Assembly: GCA_021229015.1 (NCBI GenBank)
Contig: CM037783.1
Location: 28,218,605 to 28,282,604, forward strand
From: Solen grandis
Lineage: Eukaryota > Mollusca > Bivalvia > Adapedonta > Solenidae
Direction of reading: 5' to 3'
Length of the DNA: 64,000 bases
Of this stretch, positions 54,629 to 64,000 are shown in pieces. The notes below the pieces were generated by a model that did no database searches, was not told the DNA's origin, and saw only the letters and a program-made list of their open reading frames with translations. A program made the translations under genes and the position numbers. Position 1 is the first letter of the stretch, and each line of letters starts with the position of its first letter.

Positions 54629-55030
54629 GCGGCCTATAAGTAACACTGGTTCAAGTCCCGGACTGGCGGCACATTTTTCTCATCTGGTTACACATAACAC
54701 TTGCAATGATTTGAAATATTGGGGACACGAGAAACTCTCATCTGGTTACATTTAGCGCCTAACATGGGACAGTGACATTAAAGTTCTCCAGTATGAACTG
54801 CCTTTGGGTAGGTCAGCAAATTGTTTTTTGTACAGTATATTTGATGACGAATTCCCAATTGGCGAGGGAGTATGTAACGGCCTATAAGTAACTCTTATCA
54901 GTTAGACATTCTGTATAAGGTGTATGTAAGCTTGGTCGGTTTTGCTCTCGACCTGTAAGCGAGAGGTCCCGGGTTCGAGACCATTCCTATCATCTTTTCA
55001 ACTACATATTTTGTTTCTCATCTGGTTACA
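54629..55030 (+). mobile_element. TRIM-like miniature LTR element, copy B (uninterrupted)
   Basis: Counterpart of 118-1300 without the MITE. The left LTR-like segment has B-box-like GGTTCAAGTCC and ends GGTTACA at 54750. The PBS-like TTTAGCGCCTAACATGGGAC follows at 54751-54770. The internal region is 122 bp with no coding sequence. Purine-rich GGCGAGGGAGTA is followed by the right LTR-like segment from TGTAACGG at 54873 to GGTTACA at 55030 (158 bp). That segment contains AAGCTTGGTCGG (A-box-like), CTCTCGACCTGTAAGCGAGAG (anticodon-arm-like) and GGGTTCGAGACC (B-box-like). The whole unit is ~400 bp. Confidence 0.6.
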
Positions 55031-58000
55031 CATAACACGTGCAATTTTAAGAAATAATTGGAAACAAAAAAAAATCGTTGCCATGTGCCAATCGCGTAAC
55101 ATGAGTACCTATCGCAATATTATTTAAAAAATAAAATTTTGACAAATGGCAAACAAAGCTCAACGTGAGTACAACATTTACAAAAAGTTATTGATGGATT
55201 AAACATCTTGAAAACTGAATTGTGAGGAAATGATTAAATGCTTATTAAATATGTCACTTTTTCATTGATAATATCGCATTAAATACCGCTGTCGAAACGT
55301 TCCAAGCAATAAACTTTAGATGCTTTATTGTGACCTGTCTAAAATGGAAAACGAACGTTCACCTATTACAAGGTCTACATGTTTCATAAAACTCACTGTT
55401 ATCATACAAAACTCAAATTAATGCATACATATTTAAAGGGATATGTCTACTTTATTTTGTAATCCACATTAAATATTATTGCTGATGATTTATTGATTTC
55501 ATGACTTTCTGTAAATCAGTCTGCTATGACATCTTTGTGTTCTGACGAACCGTGTGTCCTTTTCTGCAGATCAGTTAGTTTCGCCTTGAGTGTTTTTATT
55601 ACCCATGATCTGTGATTGGGGGTGGGGTGATATTGTTTTTGCCCTTTCAGCTTATTGGTTGTTTTTTTTTAGTTTGTCAGTAACTTGAAAACTATAAAAG
55701 GTATTTACTTTAAACTTTATAGATGAATAGGATGTGACTTGGAGAAGTGCAGTGACTAAGAACCATAACTCTACCTGACCTAGTTTTTAATTATCTCCCT
55801 TTTTAGTTTTTTGTTTTAAATTTGAAATTAAAAAAACATAGCTTTAGATTATTTTTTTAATTTTGTCCCATTATTTAATTTTACAAGAATTTCTGTCTAG
55901 ATAAGAACTTATTCACTATATACTTGAAAAACTATACTAGGCATTGACTTGAAATGTTATATATAAGTAGATGACGACTAGAAAAAGTGCAGTGTCCAAG
56001 AACCAATATTCTACCTAGTCCGTTTCTTGGATGATCTCCCTTTTTTAATAATTGTTTTGGGGAGCAAAACTCATAGGGTATGCATCAAAATTCTTCATCA
56101 ATTTAATAATACAACACAAATTAGGCCTCTATAGATTATGAGTATTCATTTATTAATGAAGGTGGTTATTTATCATAGGTTTAATCTTTTCCTACCGATT
56201 CAGATATGATATTTGCTTGCAATGTAAAGAAAACTAAATTCAATAAGATTCTACGAAGAAGCGAATGAGCATTATTTACCCGAAACATCTAGAATAACAA
56301 CAATTCTAATTAAACACCTGTTCAAGAATATTTGAGCAAAATTTAAACGAAATAAAACGAAATTACCATCAAGGGCATAAATAAATTACAATGAGAAGGT
56401 AAATGTAATGTTCATGTTTTAGTAATGTATCAAACTGCAGTTAATGTTATAATATACTGGTTATATTGTATTCATAAAGGTAAAATATTGGAACATCGTG
56501 AATGATTTATAGTCACATAATTTATCATATTGATCTTATTTCATATAGGTTACCTCATATCTGCTAAGATTATTACATTTTGATTAATGCTATCACACAA
56601 GAAACAAATCTTCTGTTCTTTTCTAAATTGCCGTCCAGAAGTTGCAGCATGTATGCATGTGGATCATTAGATGTTGAATTTCTTTTTAATAAGCCATCAG
56701 CGACTGAAACAGCATCCGCTATTCTAATTATCAATTTGTAATCATGACCAAGAGGGTTTTTTCCGGTTTAAAGGAGCTGTACTTGTTTTTGAGAATTTAA
56801 GTAACAGAAATTATTGCAAATGGCCAATATGCTTAATAAGATAAAGGACAATACAAATTACATGAGTTCATGATCAAGATTTAAATCAAAATATATAAAG
56901 TCAAATAAAAATGGTATGAACGAATGATAACACATCAATTCTAGATAAAACTATTTTATAGATAAAAGAAATAAAACACATATAGACTATTTAACAGTGT
57001 ACATTGAAAGGGAAAGGAAATAAACATAAAATTGCTTAAAAACTAACGTTACTTAATAAACCATTATGTAATAAATTAACAACCTCAGAATTCACAAATT
57101 CGACTTTCTTTTAAATCTGATTATATTTTGAATCGTAATTTAGAAATGCATGCAATTTTCTTCATATAGATTTTCCAGTTAGTTTTAAACAAAACGTTTT
57201 AAATATAGATTCGAATTATACATCATAAGGTGGAAAAACTAAAATCGATAATCAGGAAGATACTTTTTAAGGTTCTGGGACTCTAATGCATGATATCAAG
57301 GGTCACAATAAGAATTTATTTTATATGCCGAAAGTATAAGTTTTTATGTGTTTTACTAGCTGTAACTTAAGTTATGATAATTTTCCTTCTGAACAGCAAT
57401 GTCTAGCTTGACACCGAAAAATAAAAAAGTCTTAAAGAACAAGCATGTATTTTTTTTATTATGAAATAGGGCTGTGTATTGCAAATCATATGGCGATCCG
57501 ATTCAAATTGCAAATCGGAACATGCAAATCACGAATTGATCAACTTATTAATTTATGTTTTATGTTAAAATGTCGTGTGTATATAAACGGTCAGGACCAT
57601 TTGGTTGCTTACCGCGTTTTAAAAAACATAAAATTTTTTATTTTTGTTATATATAGTTATTCATTAATTATTTATGAATCAAGATCTGCAGCACATTTGG
57701 AATGTCAACTTTATCGAAAGTGAGGTAATGGCAACTTTTGTCACTGACATACATATCACTGCTTTTTGATAATTGCAGTCTTTTCTCCATGGTTTTTGTG
57801 ATATGTACTTTGACATGAAGGAAAAACGTTTTATTTTTAGTTTCGATATCTTCAACAATTACCTGTAAGGAAGCTTTTACAAGTACCTTGGAAAAAAATG
57901 AAATGTTTTTCAGAAGTCTGTCATTTTGTTATTCCATGGGATTAACGTTCTTCATTAGCAAAGGCCGAATCGCAGCAGTCGTCCAGAATGTTTCATGTAT

Positions 58001-58462
58001 TTATGAAATAATATTGAAAGTCTGTTTTTTCTTTTCTTTTTTTTTTTCATAAGATGTAATTTTATATCTCTAATTGAAACCAAAAATACTTTATACAATG
58101 GAAATACATGTATATCTATATTTGATCCCTTTCTTTCAAGGGATCCTATAACTATATGTACTTTTAGCTGTTTAAATATCATTCTTTTGTTAAATGATGC
58201 AGTTATCGATATGGCGCATGAGTTATTAACGATTAGGTTTGCTGTTTAGTATTGATAAATGTGAATATAGTTTTAACTCTGTTTTTTATGTAGAATAATT
58301 TAAAAAAAAATATTTTGATTACGTCAAATATATTAACGATAACTGAAGGCTACTTCAGCTATGTTTTCAAGATAACTAAAAAATTACTAAAAAAATACTG
58401 TCTATTACCGCCTCATAATGAACGATACTCCTCTAAGCAATGAAAATGACTACTTTGGTATT

Positions 58463-58465
<3 letters not shown>
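55031..58465. other. Non-coding part of copy B
   Basis: Equivalent of 1301-4723; no gene seen. About 150 bp at 57030-57200 are absent from copy A, and ~65 bp present in copy A are missing at 56420. Confidence 0.6.

Positions 58466-58494
<29 letters not shown>
58466..58494. repeat. (GA)n microsatellite, copy B
   Basis: Shorter allele of the tract at 4724-4754. Confidence 0.95.
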
Positions 58495-58497
<3 letters not shown>

Positions 58498-59156
58498 CAT
58501 TTATTGTCTTAAGAGTTTGTATTAGGATTGATGCATACGGGTCGAGAAACTAAAGTCAAGAGCAGGAAGGTATACTTTTGAAATAAATGAATTTCACGAC
58601 AACTCATCAAGAAGCTGGTGTAAAGACAATAGAAAAAGGACATAAAATGTACTATTGAAAGTAGTGAAACAATCAACTGAGCTACTGAGTAATCTTTTGT
58701 TTATATATTTGTTTGTCACTTTAAATGAGTTGGAAAAGTATGTTTAAACTAACTGAGCTATTGTTCTGAACGTACGGAAATAAACAATTGAAAGTACGTA
58801 TGGACGAATACCTAATATGGTCGGGAGTGCAAAATCTGCCCGGGGACTTAAACGTGTTTATACAGATTTGCACGAAATAGGTCAAGGGTCATTAAATTCG
58901 AATGCAGAAAGCAGCAAATACATTTATAAACATATTGCCAACAGTTAAAACACAAGTCTTTACCGTAGATATATCGGTGGCAAAGGGAGGTTAATGATCC
59001 CCGATTAGAAAGCAAACCTTTTGTTGAGGGTTTGTCAATAAATGTGGAAAAGATGGATAAATGCAGCAAAAAGAAGACAAATAGTGTAAGGCAATCTCAG
59101 GAAATTTTCAACACCTTTTAAAATAGAAATTCTCAAACACGCAAACAAACAACACA

Positions 59157-59275
<119 letters not shown>

Positions 59276-59999
59276 CACATTTTATAGTAGTTGTAACTTT
59301 AAATGATTAGTTCATCATTTTTATCATCTTTTTGAAGTATTTCTTCAGTTACTTCGGCGATTTCAAATGTTAGGTCTTGAAATGTTCAATAGCTGACTTA
59401 GGGAGCTGTTTACCTCATCGAGTCATGGAATCATAATTGGATAAGAAATTGTGCCTCCACTATTTTTAAAGATGCGAAAACACGATACTGAAATATACAC
59501 GACTCGACTAGAACTGTAAGCCAAAGGCTAACGGAAAGTCTCACATAATCCCTTCCCCCACCACCCCAAACAACAAGACTCAATGCTTGTGAGCAGTATA
59601 CTTGGTAATAGCTATTTCACATGAATATGGGAATGCAGGGATACAAATAAAAGGTATAAAATTATAAATACATGTATACAAGTGCCTTTCAACTGTTTCA
59701 AATGTGAAGAAAACGAAATCAAGATTCAAGTCTGCAGGCTATAGTAAGTCAGGAAATGTTTCATTTATTTTTGCATAAAGCCTGAAGCAGACTTAAAGGG
59801 GGCATTTTTGTTAATTCAAAAACAAAAAGGCAAAACAATTTAATAAAAAGGCAATAATTCCTGTAAAAGTTGACCAATCATAACGAAAAACTCCTGTAAT
59901 AGTTGATTTATCATAATAACAAGAAACACTTCAAATGACGCGAAACCAAGTTTTCAAGTATCGCCCTAGCGAAGCAAAACTTTTTTTTTTTGTAGAAGA

Positions 60000-60150
60000 G
60001 GAAGCGCACACAAAATTGTGTATTGGCGAACGGACAGACGGTCCAGGCGCCAAACAAAGGATCTATACCATTACCGTTTTTACGAATTTAATATATCGCG
60101 ACCGGGTATCGAACCCACGACCTCCTGATTCTACAGTTATACTTGATTAA
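60000..60150 (-). mobile_element. tRNA-derived SINE, minus strand, copy B
   Basis: Counterpart of 6230-6385. Here the B-box-like word is GGTTCGATACC (from ...GGTATCGAACCC at 60106-60117), closer to consensus than copy A's GGTTTGATACC. Confidence 0.6.
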
Positions 60151-60455
60151 TGGATTGATATTGCCTTCATCTTATAAATGGAGTATGATCTTCTTATTTA
60201 ATCATTTTTATGAAGCTGATTTCTTAATCTTTTCTTTGAAATGTTGCTTAAATTTATTGAGCTGAAAGTTTTAAACGTTATTTTTTATATGAGTCATGTT
60301 AACATAATATAGAAATTTTAACATGCCGAACTAATCTACCACAGCCTTATATGACGGCATTGTTCACTTCCGGTAATTATACATCAGCATACCTGAGGGT
60401 AGCACTAGACAAGCTATGGTTGACACTCACACCTATGACAGATTGTTATATTTAA

Positions 60456-62400
60456 TTGTTAGTTTTGAATCCGAAATATAAAAATGGTTTAAACTTTATG
60501 TCACGTGGAGGTCTTAACTCACACACATCTGATTTTCCCGATTATATAGAGAATGACAATATATTTTTAATTGAATCATTACCAGACGATTATTTAGTTG
60601 ATATACACATTAATCGTGTGTCACAATGTAAATGTAGAACGAACAGTAATGGTATGTTGTTATTAGATTTGTGTAAGCAAACAGGATTTCGTATTATTAA
60701 TGGTTTGGTGATGATAAAAATATAGGTAAATACACTTATGTTGTGAAGCAAGGATCTAGTGTTGTAGACTATGTAACTAAAAGTCCAAATCTATTCAATG
60801 ATATTTTAAAGTGCATGGTCCTAAAATTTTAACTGATCATTGTTTAATAGATATGGACGTGCTTTTTCCCCAGTAAGGTGTTACATCAACTCAAGATGAT
60901 ATATATTATAAGGATAGAATCACACAGAAATAGGTTTGGAAAAGTGAAAAATTTCAAAATTATCAGGAACGTCTATCTGAGAGTTGAATAATAATAATCT
61001 TGAGTCTATCATGAATAGAGAGGTAAATCCAATTTTGATATTGATAAATGCATTCATGATTTATCTAACCTGATTGATGATGTAGTTTCTCCATTGTTCA
61101 AGCAAAAAGTAGGTAAGCCAGGTCCTCCAAATAATAGAACTAGGTCTCACCAACCTGCAAACAAATGGTATACAGATGAATGTGAAAACAAAAGGAGGGA
61201 ATTTTATGCTGCACTAAATCTATACAGGAATAATAAAAATGAAAATAATAGGATACTTATGATAAATAAAAGATCAGATTAAAAAAACTGCATCCGCAAA
61301 TCTAGGTTTGAATATGACAAATTAGAAACCCAGAAGTAATTGTCAGCAAAAAAAAAAAAAAAATATGCTAAACAATTTTTGACACTACTTAAAGGATCGT
61401 ATGGAATAAACGTTATTTCTTAAATTATATGCTGATGACATTGTTATACATGTATTTGCCAACAGCAGTGAAGAATTACAGGTTAATTTAAATTCTATAT
61501 CTGAATATTGTGTAAGTTAATAGTTAACGCTGATAAAACTAAGGTAATGATATTTAGAAAAGCTGACAGAGTGCCTAGTGATCTTGTGTTTTTGGTAAAA
61601 TGATGTTCAGGTAGAAATAGTTAAGAAATTTGTATATTTTGGACTAGTATTTACATCAGGAGGAACCTTTTCTGAAGCCCCCCCCCCCCCCCAAAAAAAA
61701 AAAAAACTTATCAGGACAGTCATTGAAAGCAGTTCTGCAAGAAATTGTTAGGGGTTAAGAATCCATCCAAAATGTTTTTTATGGTGAAGTTGGTAGAACT
61801 CCTTAACAAAACACCATGTTTTATAATAATGTTAAATTTTGGATGAAAAAATTAAAATCAGATTCTAAAAATATATCAGTATCATATCTAATCCTTTGTA
61901 CCAAGACTAATTAAATAAACTTGACTGTAAAAACTGGTGTTCTCTATTATGAAATTAACTGTTCTCATTTGGCTTTGCTGACGTATGGTATTCACAATCT
62001 GATGGTAATTAAAAGTTCTTTCTCTTATTGTTCAAACAAAGAATTCATGATCATTTTTTTACAAAACTGGTATAGTCGACTACATGACTCAAGTAGGGCA
62101 TTATTTTATAGAAATATTGCTGATTTTGAATTCCAGACACATCTTAAATAAATCTAAAAATAGAATTAACCTATCCCGCATGCGCGTTTCATCTTATAGA
62201 TTATATATTGAAACAGGTATATGGAGCAGGCCTATCGCTCTGCCTATACGATTATGTACTTTTTGAAAAACAGATTAGAAGATGAATTTCACTTTGTTCT
62301 TGAATTTAAAATGTATAGAAATTTGAGAAAACAATCTTACTCTTCATAATACCATATTAGATCAAACATATTCAAACTGGCCGAGTTATTCATGTCAACT
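60456..62400 (+). pseudogene. Internally deleted non-LTR retrotransposon ORF2 relic, copy B
   Basis: Same element as 6675-8640. The endonuclease frame is broken by a 4-bp deletion near 60703 (copy A reads IINGRFGDDKN there, copy B does not). The linker WYTDECENKRREFY is kept at 61094-61282. In contrast to copy A, the reverse-transcriptase catalytic motif LYADDIVIHVFANSSEELQ is readable, with the YADD codons at 61428-61439. The C-terminal IETGIWSRP and LEDEFHF remain. The upstream RT core is missing in both copies, so that deletion predates the duplication. Confidence 0.85.
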
Positions 62401-63029
62401 AACACACAGATTATATGAAAACTGAGAAAATAGAAATACTCTCCTGTATCATCGATAATCTTTATCTGTTCATAGATATGTTAATTAATTAGTTAAAATG
62501 TATATTCATTTTCATCGGAGAAAGACTTAATGCTGTCCAAGAACATATGAAAGTAATATGATATGGCTTATCAGGACTGATCTGCAGGTTGTGGGGATAC
62601 TAAATTGATCTTGCTGTGAGAAGAGTTTGCATAGTTTCATGTTAAGTAAACAGTTGGTGCTTGTAACTGTATATTCTTTGATTGCCAATTTTACGACTGC
62701 ACATTTTTCTGACAAATGTTCATAAAATGTTCATGTTAAAACCAAGAATAATCAATGGCTGTAATAAAAAAAAAATGAAATATGCCCACCCATCATAGAC
62801 CTTCTCTTTTTCAGAGTCCTACTAAATGATTTCAAAATAATGAAGACACATACACAGAACTTTCTATCCGCGATGATTTGACCATTTTGAGAAAAAAGAA
62901 TGTGCTTCATTTATGTATCAACTAACTAAATACAGTGGTTGTTAACTTTGACGTAGTTATACCGCCATTACATATTAAAGTGCTGATAATTTTGGTGATA
63001 TTTAAGTGTGTTACCACACTGCAGTATCA
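62401..63029. other. Non-coding part of copy B
   Basis: Counterpart of 8641-9234; no gene seen. The minus-strand frame at 62527-62715 is shared with copy A but shows no motif and a different end. Confidence 0.55.
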
Positions 63030-63190
63030 CGAGTTCGACAATTTTGCATGATGTCACAATGTTCTGACACCGGGCAAACCAGACTTGCTGAGCGCCAAGA
63101 AAGGGAGCTTTACTAGTATCATATTTTGCGACTTCAGTATGTCGGACCAAAACTTCTTGATTCCGGGATGGACGCTCTAACCAGTCGTTT
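63030..63190 (-). mobile_element. tRNA-derived SINE, minus strand, copy B
   Basis: Counterpart of 9235-9400. Reads GTCACAATG where copy A has a GTCACATCAAGTCACATTG expansion. Confidence 0.6.
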
Positions 63191-63820
63191 ACATGGACTT
63201 GTGATTATATGTTCAAAGTGTCTTGTAATGTGAGTTTTTACATTTCCAAGGGCAGATAACTCAGTATTATCGGCTAGCAACACCTCACTTTTTTCAATTG
63301 ATATTTGGTTCTTATTCCCTGATATAGTATAAACGTAGTAATTTATGCAACAGATTTTATAGTATAGTCGCAAACGCAAATATATAGAAATTTTTTTTTT
63401 TCAAGAAAAACACAGTATGTCTATTTGCTGAAACATTGTGAAAAATCAATTGAATAAAGTTGTTTCAAACTTTGCATTATGACTAAGAATGAAATAACAA
63501 AATAAATAAAAAAAGAAGCGTTGTTTCCCCCATATTTTATCCCATAAATTTGTTTCCTGTGTGATTCTCTTTGATCATGCCAAGTTTAAAAAAATATGTT
63601 CGCTCTTTTTGATTTTTCTTCTTTGGCTATATAGCAAAATACCGCTATTGTGAAATATACCTTTAATATAAAATTAAAGTTGGATAATAACATGCTTGTT
63701 TGTTTATTTTCTTTTTTTTTTCGTTTAACATTTCAAAATACATGTATATTGAGTGTTGTGTTGCAATTGCAAGATTATAAAATCATTTGAATGCAACACC
63801 AAATAAGATAGATATTACTG

Positions 63821-64000
63821 TTGCAAAATAATTTTCTAAACAAAAATGATTTAAAGGCAATACAAAATAAGACCTATTTATGCATCACTTTCAGGCGTTC
63901 AATGTGCATCTATTTACAGTCGCAGCTTATAGATGAAGCTGATAGAATTATTGGAGTGTTTACGCTATCCAACTCTAATCAACAATTGACAAGTTTGAAA
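63821..64000 (+). pseudogene. BEL/Pao gag N-terminus, copy B (cut by window end)
   Basis: Matches 10109-10288 almost base for base, including EADRIIGVFTLSNSNQQLTS. The duplication therefore extends into the BEL element, and its second copy probably continues beyond the window. Confidence 0.85.

Overview
The window is eukaryotic, AT-rich, intron- and repeat-dominated DNA from a scaffolded draft assembly: there are two gaps of exactly 100 N (20748-20847 and 33506-33605). Bacterial-type operons are absent. The mix of BEL/Pao and Ty3/Gypsy relics, MULE-type transposase, non-LTR retrotransposons, tRNA-derived SINEs and phase-1 EGF exons of a MEGF-like gene suggests a lophotrochozoan, most likely a bivalve mollusc. 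That assignment is inference from repeat and gene style; no species is identifiable. No complete host gene is visible. Nearly every long open frame is a decayed transposon or low-complexity sequence.

Layout. Positions 1-10288 and 54512-64000 are two direct copies of one ~10 kb segment. It carries a miniature LTR-type element, simple repeats, two tRNA-derived SINEs, an internally deleted non-LTR retrotransposon and the start of a BEL/Pao element. Copy A (1-10288) additionally has a 771-bp PIF/Harbinger-like MITE with a 3-bp target duplication; copy B preserves the empty site. Copy A runs on into the rest of the BEL/Pao pol relic (to ~13862). Then come a block of mollusc-style 160-bp modules with a hairpin head (15.8-16.8 kb), a SINE (19.3 kb), a minus-strand non-LTR retrotransposon split by the first gap (20.4-22.0 kb), a MULE transposase relic (23.0-24.0 kb), a 39-bp minisatellite (24.2-24.7 kb) and a 2.6-kb element with long inverted repeats full of a GACATTTAGCG-type motif (25.2-27.9 kb).

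The centre (29.4-33 kb) holds SINEs, a non-LTR fragment and palindromes. A Gypsy gag-protease-integrase relic (33.6-35.9 kb) follows an LTR-like sequence. From 36.4 to 39.8 kb there is a mosaic of LTR-like modules in both orientations. Each has a tRNA-like stretch with A- and B-box-like sequence, and several abut a primer-binding-site-like sequence, so they look like TRIM-type (miniature LTR) elements related to the Gypsy relic. A ~450-bp inverted pair (40.45 and 44.87 kb) encloses another 160-bp module array. At 47.8-52 kb the minus strand holds the only host-like coding sequence: one intact EGF-like exon, one EGF-like exon with two nonsense codons, and a frameshifted galactose-binding (F5/8-like) exon.

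Functional view: this is an accessory, transposon-turnover region rather than a pathway. The most informative signals are the duplicated segment with a dated MITE insertion, the tRNA-boxed miniature LTR elements, the long-inverted-repeat element at 25.2-27.9 kb, and the decaying phase-1 exon set. All family calls come from reading translations and motifs by eye; no database search was run.
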